Shown here one piece after another: positions 15,895-24,372 of a DNA stretch of 64,000 nucleotides. The DNA comes from an uncultured Roseateles sp. (lineage in GTDB: Bacteria; Pseudomonadota; Gammaproteobacteria; Burkholderiales; Burkholderiaceae_C). The notes below the pieces were generated by a model. That model worked only from the letters and a program-made list of their open reading frames with translations. It ran no database searches and had not been told where the DNA came from. The position numbers were made by a program, and so were the translations under genes. Location: assembly GCF_963422335.1 (NCBI RefSeq), contig NZ_OY729424.1, positions 5,022,001-5,086,000 on the forward strand. Direction: 5' to 3'. Within the stretch, counting starts at the first letter, position 1; each line of letters opens with the position of its first letter.

Positions 15895-17178
15895 TCAGGG
15901 CCTGCTCTCGATGACGGGCCCCGACAGCGTGCCCAGAAACACCGCCAGATCCTGAACCTCCTGCGTCGAGAGCCGGATCGGCTTGCGCTCGGCATGGCCT
16001 GAGCCGCCCGGCGTCAACTCGGAGACTCCTTGTGCCGCCGGCGGCGACTTCGCGTAGTGCGCCACCACCTCATCCAGGCTGGCGAACTGGCCGGCATGCA
16101 TATACGGCGGGCGCAGCGCCACATTGCGCAGGCTGGGCGTCTTGAACGCCGCCTCCAGCTTCGGGTCGTCGGTGACCATGAAGCGCAGCTCCTGGCATTG
16201 CAGCGCGTTTGCATCGCTGAAGGGCCCGAGGCAGTTGAACTCGTCGCGCTGCACCTTGGCGATGGCGGCCGCGCGGCCGGCATCGGGGCGGCTGCGATCG
16301 CGTGGCGGCACGCCGGTGTTGTGGAAGTGCTGGTCGCTGAGCAAGGGGCCGCTGTGGCAGGTGACGCACTGGCCCTTGCCGATGAACAGGCGCAGGCCCT
16401 TCAACTCCTGGGGTGACAGCACCTGCTGCGCGGCGGCGTCGTTGGCGACGACGGCCTGGGCATAGCGATCGAAGCGCGAGGCGCCATAGCCCAGCCTGCG
16501 CTCGTAGGCCGCGATCGCCTTGCCCATATTGGCGAACACACGCGAGACCTGCTCCCGTGCCGCCGGCGGCATCGCCTCCCAGGCGGCCCGCTCGGCCGCA
16601 TCACCCAGGGGCCCTGCGTCCTGCGGCAGCAGCGCCAGATCCGGCAGCGGGCCGAACAGCGCCTCATAGTCGGCCCGGTAGTGGGCGCGCAGCACATGGG
16701 CGTAGCGGGCGCGGTTGCCGCCATGCTCGACACCATCCTCCAGCGGACCCAGCGCCTGCGACCAGAGGCTGTCCTTGCGGCCATCCCAGAACAACCAGGG
16801 ACTGTGGGCCGCGGCGGCCAGCGGCATGGCCCGGCGCGAACCGGTGCCCACGCCCTGCCCCAGCGCCCGGCCATCCTGGAACTGCTTGTCCGGCGCGTGG
16901 CAGCTGGCGCAGGACACCGCCTGGTTGCGGCTGAAACGCACGTCGTTGAACAGGCGCTTGCCCAGCTCGGCGGCGGCGGGCAGTTGTTCGAAGCGGTTCG
17001 ACGGATCCGCCGGCGCCAGTGGCAGCTGGCTCAGGCGCAGCGAGGCGATCACCTCGCGCTCGTCCGCCGTCCAGCGCTCGATGCCCCAGATGGCGCCCTC
17101 GGCAATGCCGATGCCAGCGGCCACCGTCAGCATGACGGCCAGCAGGGCCTGGCCCAGCCGTGAGCCGAGGGCGCCCAT
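15895..17178 (-). CDS. Di-heme cytochrome c peroxidase (CcpA/MauG family)
   Basis: Members reduce H2O2 in the periplasm with electrons from cytochrome c, or carry out MauG-like oxidations. The 427-residue protein has an N-terminal membrane anchor (about 9-30) and two c-type heme sites: C90-ASC-H94 and C271-VTC-H275. The region between them includes FWDGRKDSLWSQALGPLEDGVE, typical of the family, and the downstream TPSLRNVALRPPYMHAG is the conserved second-domain segment. The ATG overlaps the stop of the upstream lipoprotein gene (TGATG), indicating translational coupling. The anchor suggests it is membrane-attached rather than soluble. Confidence 0.88.
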   Translation of the reverse strand: MGALGSRLGQALLAVMLTVAAGIGIAEGAIWGIERWTADEREVIASLRLSQLPLAPADPSNRFEQLPAAAELGKRLFNDVRFSRNQAVSCASCHAPDKQFQDGRALGQGVGTGSRRAMPLAAAAHSPWLFWDGRKDSLWSQALGPLEDGVEHGGNRARYAHVLRAHYRADYEALFGPLPDLALLPQDAGPLGDAAERAAWEAMPPAAREQVSRVFANMGKAIAAYERRLGYGASRFDRYAQAVVANDAAAQQVLSPQELKGLRLFIGKGQCVTCHSGPLLSDQHFHNTGVPPRDRSRPDAGRAAAIAKVQRDEFNCLGPFSDANALQCQELRFMVTDDPKLEAAFKTPSLRNVALRPPYMHAGQFASLDEVVAHYAKSPPAAQGVSELTPGGSGHAERKPIRLSTQEVQDLAVFLGTLSGPVIESRP

Positions 17179-17618
17179 CACAGGCCCGCCTTGGGCTGGG
17201 CGACCACGGTGTTGAAGCTCACCTTGTCGGCACCCTCGGCTGCCTGGATGCTCAGCTTGATCTCCCACCAGCCGCTCATGCTGAACTTCATGCCTTCGAG
17301 CAGATAGCTGCCATCGGGCAGCTGCAGCGTCACCTGCGGGCGGGTGGGCAGGCCATGGCCGTGCTGCGGCATGCCGCCGTCGACGGCGAAGCGGGCGCCG
17401 TGGACCGGCGCGCCCTCGGCCGTGGTCAGCCGTATCTGCCAGGCATGCAGCTGATTGATCGCCGCCGGCTTGGCTGGCGGCTGCAGTGCCACGATGAATT
17501 TTCCGTTGGCGCTGGGGTGTTGCAACGACAGATCAAGATCGGCCGGCGGGGTCGAACAGCCGGCGGTCAGCACCAGGGCCGCGGCGGCGAGCAAGAGGGA
17601 GGGCGAGCGATACAGCAT
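17178..17618 (-). CDS. YtkA/FixH-like periplasmic lipoprotein
   Basis: The 146-residue protein has a lipoprotein signal (LVLTAGC, lipid on C21) followed by a single beta-sandwich domain. GMPQHGHGLPT and SGWWEIKL resemble the YtkA/FixH-type domain often linked to copper or heme-protein handling. The start at 17618 (MLYRSPS) is chosen because GGAG lies 6 bp upstream. A longer frame to 18008 runs antisense through the AraC gene and is not credible. It is the first gene of a two-gene operon with the di-heme peroxidase and may deliver or protect its cofactor; that link is inference from position. Confidence 0.72.
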   Translation of the reverse strand: MLYRSPSLLLAAAALVLTAGCSTPPADLDLSLQHPSANGKFIVALQPPAKPAAINQLHAWQIRLTTAEGAPVHGARFAVDGGMPQHGHGLPTRPQVTLQLPDGSYLLEGMKFSMSGWWEIKLSIQAAEGADKVSFNTVVAQPKAGL

Positions 17619-17739
17619 CAGTGACTCCATGAACGATGAAAAGGAACAGGGTCGATTCTCTGGATCAGCGGCCGCCCGGACTTGAACGAAAGGGCTAAGC
17701 TGTGCACGCTCAAAAAAGCAAAAAAAAGGCCTGCCGCAT

Positions 17740-18543
17740 ATGCATGTCACCCCTTCAGCGCTGCCCACCGCTCCAGCCGCCAGCCGGCTGACCGTGGCCG
17801 CCGGCCGGGTGCATTTCTGGCCCGGTGGCAGCCTGTGGATTGGCCAGGGCAGCGGGCTCTCCGACTGGCACGACCACCATGCGCTGCAGATCGCGCTGGC
17901 GCTGGATGGCGTCTGCCGGTTTCGCGATCGGGAGGACGGTGGCTGGTCCACCTTCACCGGCGCCCTGGTGCGCTCGCATTGCCAGCACCAGTTCGAGATC
18001 GACGACACGGTGGTCGCTCATCTCTTCGTCGAGCCGGAAACCACGGCCGGCCGAGCGCTGAGCCGGCGCTTCGCCGACCAGGGCATCAGCCCGCTGCCTG
18101 AGGCCGAGCACGATGCCATGGCTGCCCTGCTGCTGGGTGCCCATCGCCGTGGCGCCCACGCCGACGAGATGGTGGCCACGGCCCGGGACGCGCTGGCCCT
18201 GCTGACCGGCGCGCCCTCGGCCGACGCCCCGGTGGACCCGCGCATAGCCAAGACGCTGGGCTACATCCGCGCGCATCTGCACGGGCCCATCACGCTGGCC
18301 GAAGCAGCCGCCGCGGCCGCGCTGTCACCGGGGCGATTCCGGCACCTATTCGTGCAGGAGACCGGCAGCGCGTTTCGCGCCTATCTGCTGTGGCTGCGCC
18401 TGAACACGGCCATCCAGTGCGCCATGGCCGGCCAGTCCTGGACCAGCGCCGCCCATGAGGCTGGCTTTGCCGACTCGGCCCACCTGACGCGCACCTTCAA
18501 ACGCATGTTCGGCATCAACCCGGCGACGCTGCTGCGGGTGTAA
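17740..18543 (+). CDS. AraC-family transcriptional regulator
   Basis: The 267-residue protein has an N-terminal cupin-like sensing domain with a WHDHHALQIALAL histidine motif (about 43-55). The C-terminal AraC double helix-turn-helix spans about 168-267: IRAHLHGPITLAEAAAAAALS, then AHEAGFADSAHLTRTFKRMFG. It diverges from the lipoprotein/di-heme peroxidase operon across 121 bp, so that operon is the likeliest local target. It ends 1 bp from the stop of the converging LysR gene. Confidence 0.88.
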   Translation: MHVTPSALPTAPAASRLTVAAGRVHFWPGGSLWIGQGSGLSDWHDHHALQIALALDGVCRFRDREDGGWSTFTGALVRSHCQHQFEIDDTVVAHLFVEPETTAGRALSRRFADQGISPLPEAEHDAMAALLLGAHRRGAHADEMVATARDALALLTGAPSADAPVDPRIAKTLGYIRAHLHGPITLAEAAAAAALSPGRFRHLFVQETGSAFRAYLLWLRLNTAIQCAMAGQSWTSAAHEAGFADSAHLTRTFKRMFGINPATLLRV

Positions 18544-18544
18544 T

Positions 18545-19480
18545 TCAGGTGGCGGGCACCGCCAGCGCGTCCCGGACGAAGCGCACCAGCGCCCGCGCCG
18601 TCTCCGAGCCGGCCGGCACCGGCAGGGTCAGCGCGTGCACCCACTCGCCCTGATCGACCAGCAGACGCCAACCGGGCAGCAGATCGACCAGGCCGCTGGC
18701 CGGGGCCACGCAGAAGTCGGGCAGCAGCACGATGCCGGTGCCGTGGCGGGCCATTTCCATCAGGCTGTCCATGTCATTGCCCCAGGCGGCGGCCTGCAGC
18801 ATCACGTCTTCAGCCGCTCCGGCGTCGTGGCGCCACTGCCCGGGCCGCGCCTCCTCGTTCTGGCCGATCAGCAGGCAGGGCAGCTCGGCCAGGGCCTGGG
18901 GGCCGGGCAGCACCGCTTGACCGGCCGCACCATAGGCACGCACGGCAAAGCGCAGCACCGGCTGGGCGACCCAATCCTCAGGTGGCCGCGCGGTGACGCG
19001 AAAGGCCAGATCCAGGCCCTCGCGCAGCAGGTCCACGCGCCGGTCGGTGACGAACAGCTCGTAGCGCAGCGCCGGGTGCAAGGCCTGAAAGCGGGCCAGC
19101 AGCGGCGCCAGCACATGGCGGCCAAAGCTCAGCGGTGCGCTGATGCGCAGGGTGCCGCCGAGCTGGTCGCGCTGGCTGCGCAGGGCCAGGCGAGCGCCCT
19201 CGGCGGCCTCATGCACCGCTCGGGCGCGGGCATGCAGGCGCCGGCCGGCCTCGGTCAGGCCCAGGCTGCGGGTGCTGCGGGCAAACAGCGCCAGACCCAC
19301 GGCCGCCTCGATGGCGGCCACGCGCCGGCTCACCGCCGCGCGGGTCAGGCCCAGATCGCGGGCCGCCTGGGCAAAGCTGCCGGCCTGAGCGATGCGGGCG
19401 AACAGCTCCAGCGCATTGGCGTCGAGCGCAGCGTCGGCCGCGGTGAGGCGGTTGCGCGAGATCTTGGCTGTCTTTGTCAT
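18545..19480 (-). CDS. LysR-family transcriptional regulator
   Basis: The 311-residue protein has the LysR winged helix-turn-helix (about 18-78: LELFARIAQAGSFAQAARDLGL, then AAVSRRVAAIEAAVGLALF) and a C-terminal periplasmic-binding-protein-like effector domain (about 105-305). Its subgroup (LRISAPLSFGRHVLAPLL and the RRVDLLREGLDLAFRV pattern) is the common CrgA/DmlR-like type. The ATG at 19480 is used; a TTG at 19483 is equally close. It diverges from the alpha/beta hydrolase gene across a region with a nested inverted repeat, its probable operator. Confidence 0.9.
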   Translation of the reverse strand: MTKTAKISRNRLTAADAALDANALELFARIAQAGSFAQAARDLGLTRAAVSRRVAAIEAAVGLALFARSTRSLGLTEAGRRLHARARAVHEAAEGARLALRSQRDQLGGTLRISAPLSFGRHVLAPLLARFQALHPALRYELFVTDRRVDLLREGLDLAFRVTARPPEDWVAQPVLRFAVRAYGAAGQAVLPGPQALAELPCLLIGQNEEARPGQWRHDAGAAEDVMLQAAAWGNDMDSLMEMARHGTGIVLLPDFCVAPASGLVDLLPGWRLLVDQGEWVHALTLPVPAGSETARALVRFVRDALAVPAT

Positions 19481-19509
19481 CAAAGTGGAATCAATGTGTG
19501 GCTTCCAGC

Positions 19510-19544
19510 CAGTCTAGTCGCTCGATTGTTGCCAATCTAGACTG
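19510..19544. promoter_or_regulatory. Nested inverted repeat, candidate LysR operator
   Basis: Outer arms CAGTCTAG (19510-19517) and CTAGACTG (19537-19544) are perfect reverse complements. Between them lies a second inverted repeat, GATTG-TTGC-CAATC (19524-19537, sharing one base with the outer right arm). The structure fills the 88-bp gap between divergent LysR and hydrolase genes. GATT...AATC half-sites are typical of LysR-type recognition. Confidence 0.6.
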
Positions 19545-19568
19545 CCTTCAACGACCAGGAGCCCCCCG

Positions 19569-20534
19569 ATGAGCCAGCAACCCACAGCCGAAGAACCACG
19601 GCAGCACGACACCCAGCTGCGCTGCGCCGATGGCCGTCTGCTGGCCGGCCGCTGGTACGAGCCCAGCGGGCCGGTGCGTGCGGTGGCCGTGGTCAGCCCG
19701 GCAACGGCGGTGGCCAGCGGCTTCTACCGCGCCTTCGCCCAATGGCTGGCCCGCCGCGGCTATGCCGTGCTGTGCTACGACTACCGCGGCATTGGCGCCT
19801 CGCTGCAGGGCGAGCTGCGCGACGAGCCGGCCCGCCTGCGCGACTGGGCCCAGCTGGACATTGCCGCCGCGCTGCGCACCGCCCACAAGCGCAGGCGGCT
19901 GGAGCAGGCGCGACAGGGCCATGAGCTGGGCCTGCTGCTGATCGGCCATTCGTTCGGCGGCAATGCAGTGGGCCTGGCGCCCGGCTATGAGCAGGCCGAC
20001 GCCCTCTTGGGCGTGGCCGCCCAGGCCGCCGACTGGCGCAACTGGTCGGGCCTGGACAAGGCCAAGGCCTGGCTGTTCTTCCATGCGCTGCTGCCGGCGC
20101 TGAGCCATCTGTTCGGCCATTTTCCCGGCCGCCTCTTGGGTGCGCGGGCGCACAGCATGCCCAAGCCGGCGGCGCTGGAATGGGCACGCTGGGGCCGCCG
20201 GCGCGGTTTCATGTTCACCGACCCGACCTTACAGTCAGAGCTGGGCTATCACCACTTCATCGGTCCCGTCCATCTGTGGAACATCAGCGACGACCACGTC
20301 TTCGGCCCGGCCCGCTGCGTCGACAAGCTGGCGCTGCAGTTCCACCGTGCGGCGGTGGCCCGCCACACGCTGGCGCCTCAGCAGGTGGGTCTGCGTGCCA
20401 TCGGCCACTTCGCGCTGTTCCGCCGCGAGCTGGGTGAGCGCATCTGGCCGCTGCTGCTGGCGCCAATCGAGGCGGCGACGCCTCGGCTGCACGCGCAGCT
20501 GGCTTGGCGCCCTACTGAACCGGGCAAGGCTTGA
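19569..20534 (+). CDS. Alpha/beta hydrolase (serine-aminopeptidase-like)
   Basis: This 321-residue cytosolic protein resembles the COG4757 group of predicted alpha/beta hydrolases. The nucleophile elbow is GHSFGG (about 129-134). An oxyanion segment lies around VSPATAVASGFYR, the LCYDYRGIGAS strand-turn is present, and the late histidine is in AIGHFALF. The substrate is unknown. AGGAG lies just upstream of the ATG at 19569. It is the divergent partner, and probable target, of the LysR regulator. Its last 23 bp overlap the end of the pentapeptide gene on the other strand. Confidence 0.85.
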   Translation: MSQQPTAEEPRQHDTQLRCADGRLLAGRWYEPSGPVRAVAVVSPATAVASGFYRAFAQWLARRGYAVLCYDYRGIGASLQGELRDEPARLRDWAQLDIAAALRTAHKRRRLEQARQGHELGLLLIGHSFGGNAVGLAPGYEQADALLGVAAQAADWRNWSGLDKAKAWLFFHALLPALSHLFGHFPGRLLGARAHSMPKPAALEWARWGRRRGFMFTDPTLQSELGYHHFIGPVHLWNISDDHVFGPARCVDKLALQFHRAAVARHTLAPQQVGLRAIGHFALFRRELGERIWPLLLAPIEAATPRLHAQLAWRPTEPGKA

Positions 20535-22341
20535 TGCCGGCGGCCTCGGGCTTGAAACCCGCAGGCCAGCGCATGCCCGCGCCGTAGCAGCTGTTCTCGA
20601 AACGGGCTCCGGCCAGCTGGGTTTTGCGCAGATCCAGGCCCAGGAAAATTGCCCCGCGCAGGTCGGCCTGGCGGAAGTCGGCGCCGTTCAAGCGGGTGCC
20701 CCACATACGGGCTCGTTGCAGATTGGCGCCGCCGAAATTGACCGACTCGAAGGAGCCCTGGTCCAGGCTCAGGTCGGCCAGATTCGCCTGGCTGAAGTCG
20801 CTGCCATCGAATTGGCTGTCGGCGATGCGATAGCCCGCCAGGTTCAGGCCCTGCATGGCGCTGCGCGGCGACACCACCTGGTGCAGCACCATGCCCTTGG
20901 TCAGGGCATAGGCAGGGTAGTAGGAGGGGCGGGGACGCTCGTAGGCATAGCCGGCGCTCAAGCCGGTCTGCGGCAGGGGCGTGCCGGCCGGGCAGTCCGA
21001 CCACAGCGGCAGCAAGGGGTGGCGTCGCCCATCAAAATCGGCCGGAAAACGGGTGCGGCAATCGACCAGGGCTGGCCCCCACACCACGCCGTCCAGGCTG
21101 GCGCCGGACAGATCGGTGCCGCGCAGGTCCAACAGCGGAAAGAAGTCGGGCCAGATGCTCTTGAACCGGGCCCCGTTCAGCGAGCTGTGGCTGAACACCG
21201 CGCCACGCAGATCGGCGCCCTCGAAGGCCAGGCCGGACAGGTCGTGTCCCTCCCAGCGGGTGTTGCTCAAATCGGCCTGGCTGAAGTTGGCCAAGCGGAA
21301 GATAGCCCCCTCCAGCTGCGCGCCACCCAACTTGGCGGAGCGCAGATTGGCATGGGAGAAGTCCGCGCCGCGAAGGTCGGCCGCGCTGAAGTCGGAGCCT
21401 CCCAGATCGGTTGCTTTGAATGTGGCGCCATCAAGCCGCGCCGAGACGAAGCTCACGCCCATCAGCTTGGCCCCTTCGAAGTCGCTGCCTCGCAAGTCCG
21501 CGTGGGAGAAGTCTGCGCCTTGCAGCTGTGCGGCACGCAGGCTGGAGCCCTTCAGATCGGCACTGGCCAGCTTGATCGGTGCGTCGCGGTATGCCTGCAC
21601 ATAGCCATTCAGGCTGAGGCCGGGACCCGCCACTTCGTCGAAGCGCTTGAGCTTGATCAGCGCGGCCTGACGGCCTTGCAGCGCCTCGCGCAAATTCGGT
21701 TGGCGCAGCAAGGCGGCCAGGAAGTCCTGCAGCGCCTCGGCAAACTGCTGCTGCCCGAAGCGGGCCGCGCCACGGCCGGCCAGGGCCCGGGCGTCATCGG
21801 CATTGGCCCGCAGCAGCTGGGCGAAGCTGTCATGGGCATCGTCAAACTCCTGGGCCTGGAGGTAGAAGGCCCCCTGCGCCAGCAGCAGCTCGTGATCATC
21901 GGGCTTGGCGGCGAGTCCTGCGGCCAGGCGCTGGCGTTCGGCCTGGTAGGTGGCCAGCAGGGCGCTGCCGGTGAGGAAGCCGCTGCAGGCATTGCTCGAG
22001 AACCCCTGCCTGCGGTCGCCGCGGGCGCTGACGGTATAGGTCTCACCGACCCGGAAGCTGCGGCCGCAGTTGGCGCCATCGGCCTCGGTGTAGTTGATCT
22101 CGACCTCCTGGCTCATCGGCCCCTTGATCGACTCGATCAGCGCGAAGCGGGCCTGCCGGTTGCCGCAGCTCGGCCTGTCATCATTGCAGGGTGTCACCGC
22201 CTTGACCTCGATGACCCTGCCGCTGAAGGCCAGGCTGGTCTTGGAGAAATAGCCATCCGGTGACACGAAGGAGCAGGAACAGGCCTGGGCGCCGAGACTG
22301 CTGGCAAACAAGAGCAGTGCGGCGCTGAGTTTGAGGGTCAT
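20512..22341 (-). CDS. Secreted TIMP/NTR-like, TPR and pentapeptide-repeat fusion protein
   Basis: The 609-residue protein has a signal peptide (1-20), predicted to leave mature Cys-Ser-Cys at the N-terminus (C21, C23). The first domain (about 21-130) resembles the TIMP/netrin-like fold: FSGRVIEV, then a YTEADGANCGRSFRVGETYTV-type strand pattern and paired cysteines. Two or three TPR-like helix pairs follow (about 135-235: LLLAQGAFYLQAQEFDDA; AGRGAARFGQQQFAEAL). Two blocks of A(D/N)LxG pentapeptide repeats are seen (about 256-392 and 494-577), split by a proline/tyrosine-rich insert. The role is unknown. The combination implies an exported scaffold or inhibitor-like protein. Confidence 0.75.
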   Translation of the reverse strand: MTLKLSAALLLFASSLGAQACSCSFVSPDGYFSKTSLAFSGRVIEVKAVTPCNDDRPSCGNRQARFALIESIKGPMSQEVEINYTEADGANCGRSFRVGETYTVSARGDRRQGFSSNACSGFLTGSALLATYQAERQRLAAGLAAKPDDHELLLAQGAFYLQAQEFDDAHDSFAQLLRANADDARALAGRGAARFGQQQFAEALQDFLAALLRQPNLREALQGRQAALIKLKRFDEVAGPGLSLNGYVQAYRDAPIKLASADLKGSSLRAAQLQGADFSHADLRGSDFEGAKLMGVSFVSARLDGATFKATDLGGSDFSAADLRGADFSHANLRSAKLGGAQLEGAIFRLANFSQADLSNTRWEGHDLSGLAFEGADLRGAVFSHSSLNGARFKSIWPDFFPLLDLRGTDLSGASLDGVVWGPALVDCRTRFPADFDGRRHPLLPLWSDCPAGTPLPQTGLSAGYAYERPRPSYYPAYALTKGMVLHQVVSPRSAMQGLNLAGYRIADSQFDGSDFSQANLADLSLDQGSFESVNFGGANLQRARMWGTRLNGADFRQADLRGAIFLGLDLRKTQLAGARFENSCYGAGMRWPAGFKPEAAGIKPCPVQ

Positions 22342-22423
22342 GTGAGCGGCGTTCCGGAAAGGATGCTAAGCCTGTGCAACGCGCCAGCCTCCTCAAAGGC
22401 CGACAGGGCCACGCTTTCTTCTT

Positions 22424-23398
22424 TCAGCCGCGAAGATGACAGGCCACCCAATGCCCGTCGCTGCTCTGCTTCAGCTCCGGCGACTCGCTGGCACACAGCG
22501 GCAGCTGCTTGATCGGGCAGCGGGTGTGGAAGTGGCAGCCGGTGGGCCGGTTGATCGGGCTGGGCACATCACCCTGCAGCATGATGCGTTTGCGCTTCAG
22601 GGTCGGGTCGGGGATGGGCACGGCCGACAGCAGCGCCTCGGTGTAGGGGTGCAGCGGGCGGCTGTAGAGTTCGCGCGAGCTGGCGATCTCGACGATGCGG
22701 CCCAGGTACATCACCGCCACCCGGGTGCTGGTGTGCTCGACCACCGACAAGTCATGGGCGATGAACAGATAGGTCAGCTTGAACTTGGCTTGCAGGTCTT
22801 CGAGCAGATTGATGACCTGGGCCTGGATGGACACATCCAGCGCCGACACCGCCTCGTCGCAAACGATCAGCTTAGGGCTCACCGCCAGCGCGCGGGCAAT
22901 GCCTATGCGCTGGCGCTGGCCACCGGAAAACTCATGGGGATAGCGGCGCAGATGATCGGCGCTCAGCCCGACCGTCTCCAGCAGGTCGACGATACGGGCC
23001 TCGTAGTCGGCCCGGGTCCTGGCCAGCTTGTGTATGGTCAGGGCCTCGCCGATGATGGCGCCCACCGTCATGCGCGGGTTCAGCGAGGCATAGGGGTCCT
23101 GGAAGATGATCTGCATGTCGCGCGCCAGCGCGCGCAGCTCGGTCTTGCCCAGGGCCGTGACCTCGCGGCCATCGAACCAGACCTGGCCCGAGGTCGGCTC
23201 GATAAGCCGCAGGATGCAGCGGCCGGTGGTCGATTTGCCGCAGCCTGATTCGCCGACCAGACCCAGGGTTTCGCCGGCGGCCAGATCGAAGCTGACGCCG
23301 TCCACCGCATGCACCCGCGCCTGCTCGCGGCCCAGGAAGCCGCCCTTGATGCCGAAATGCTTGACAAGCTTGTCGACGCGCAACAGGGGCTTGTTCAT
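22424..23398 (-). CDS. dppF: Dipeptide/oligopeptide ABC transporter, ATP-binding protein DppF
   Basis: This cytosolic ATPase energises peptide import together with DppD. The 324-residue protein has Walker A GESGCGKST (about 49-57), signature FSGGQRQRI, Walker B LIVCDEAVSALD and the C-terminal oligopeptide-transporter extension (PTGCHFHTRCP), whose cysteines often hold an iron-sulphur cluster. Its start overlaps the stop of dppD by 4 bp. It is the last gene of the dpp operon. The peptide preference cannot be told from the ATPases. Confidence 0.93.
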   Translation of the reverse strand: MNKPLLRVDKLVKHFGIKGGFLGREQARVHAVDGVSFDLAAGETLGLVGESGCGKSTTGRCILRLIEPTSGQVWFDGREVTALGKTELRALARDMQIIFQDPYASLNPRMTVGAIIGEALTIHKLARTRADYEARIVDLLETVGLSADHLRRYPHEFSGGQRQRIGIARALAVSPKLIVCDEAVSALDVSIQAQVINLLEDLQAKFKLTYLFIAHDLSVVEHTSTRVAVMYLGRIVEIASSRELYSRPLHPYTEALLSAVPIPDPTLKRKRIMLQGDVPSPINRPTGCHFHTRCPIKQLPLCASESPELKQSSDGHWVACHLRG

Positions 23399-24372
23399 AG
23401 GATGCAGGCGACCTTGTGGCCGGGGGCGATCTCGCGCAGGGCCGGTGTTTCGGCGGTGCAGGCGCTGCTGGCGTATTTGCAGCGCGGCGCAAAGCGGCAG
23501 CCCTCGGGCGGATTGATCAGTTTGGGCACCGTGCCGGCAATCGCCTCCAGCCGCACCTTGTGCGTGGCGGCCAGGTCGATGCGCGGGATGGACCGTATCA
23601 GCCCCTGCGTGTAGGGATGGCGCGGGTTGGCGAACAGCTGCTCCACCGTCGCTTCCTCGATCACCTTGCCGGCATACATCACGACCACGCGCTGCGCCAC
23701 CTCGGCGACCACGCCCATCGCGTGGGTGATCAGCAGAATGCTCATGCCCAAGCGCGACTTCAGCTCGGCCAGCAGCTCCAGTATCTGCGCCTGTATGGTC
23801 ACGTCCAGCGCCGTGGTCGGCTCGTCGGCGATCAGGAGCTGTGGGTTGCAGCTCAGCGCCATCGCGATCATCACCCGCTGGCGCATGCCGCCGGAGAACT
23901 GGTGCGGATAGTCGCGCACACGGCGCTCCGGCGTCGGGATATTGACCAGACGCAGCATCTCGACGGCACGGTCCATCGCATCGCGGCGGTTCAGGCCTTC
24001 TTGCAGGCGCAGCACCTCGGCAATCTGCTGGCCCACCGTGTAGACCGGATTCAGCGAGGTCATGGGCTCCTGGAACACGATGGCAATCTGTTTGGCGCGG
24101 ATGCGCCGCATCTCGCTCTCGGGCAGCGGCACCAGGTCCCTGCCCTGCCAGAGGATCTGCCCGGCGGCGATGCGGCCCGGCGGCATGGGCAGGAGCTTGA
24201 GCACACTCATCGCGGTGACCGATTTGCCGCAGCCCGATTCACCGACCACGCAGACCGTCTCGCCACGGTTCACCGTCAGATCGACGCCGTCGACCGCATG
24301 CAGCCAACCGGCATCGGTGGCGAAGTGGGTCTTCAACCCACGGATTTCAAGCAATGGGGCTTCCGCCATCAC
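23395..24372 (-). CDS. dppD: Dipeptide/oligopeptide ABC transporter, ATP-binding protein DppD
   Basis: The 325-residue ATPase pairs with DppF. Walker A is GESGCGKSV (about 43-51), the signature is FSGGMRQRV, Walker B is LLIADEPTTALD, and the C-terminal family tail contains EGCRFAPRCKYA with conserved cysteines. The gene overlaps dppC upstream and dppF downstream by 4 bp each (ATGA), showing tight translational coupling across the operon. Confidence 0.93.
   Translation of the reverse strand: MMAEAPLLEIRGLKTHFATDAGWLHAVDGVDLTVNRGETVCVVGESGCGKSVTAMSVLKLLPMPPGRIAAGQILWQGRDLVPLPESEMRRIRAKQIAIVFQEPMTSLNPVYTVGQQIAEVLRLQEGLNRRDAMDRAVEMLRLVNIPTPERRVRDYPHQFSGGMRQRVMIAMALSCNPQLLIADEPTTALDVTIQAQILELLAELKSRLGMSILLITHAMGVVAEVAQRVVVMYAGKVIEEATVEQLFANPRHPYTQGLIRSIPRIDLAATHKVRLEAIAGTVPKLINPPEGCRFAPRCKYASSACTAETPALREIAPGHKVACIL

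Noticed and set aside
17701..17735. A-rich run upstream of the AraC gene
   Set aside because: Could be a promoter UP-like element, but no -35/-10 pair could be placed with confidence.
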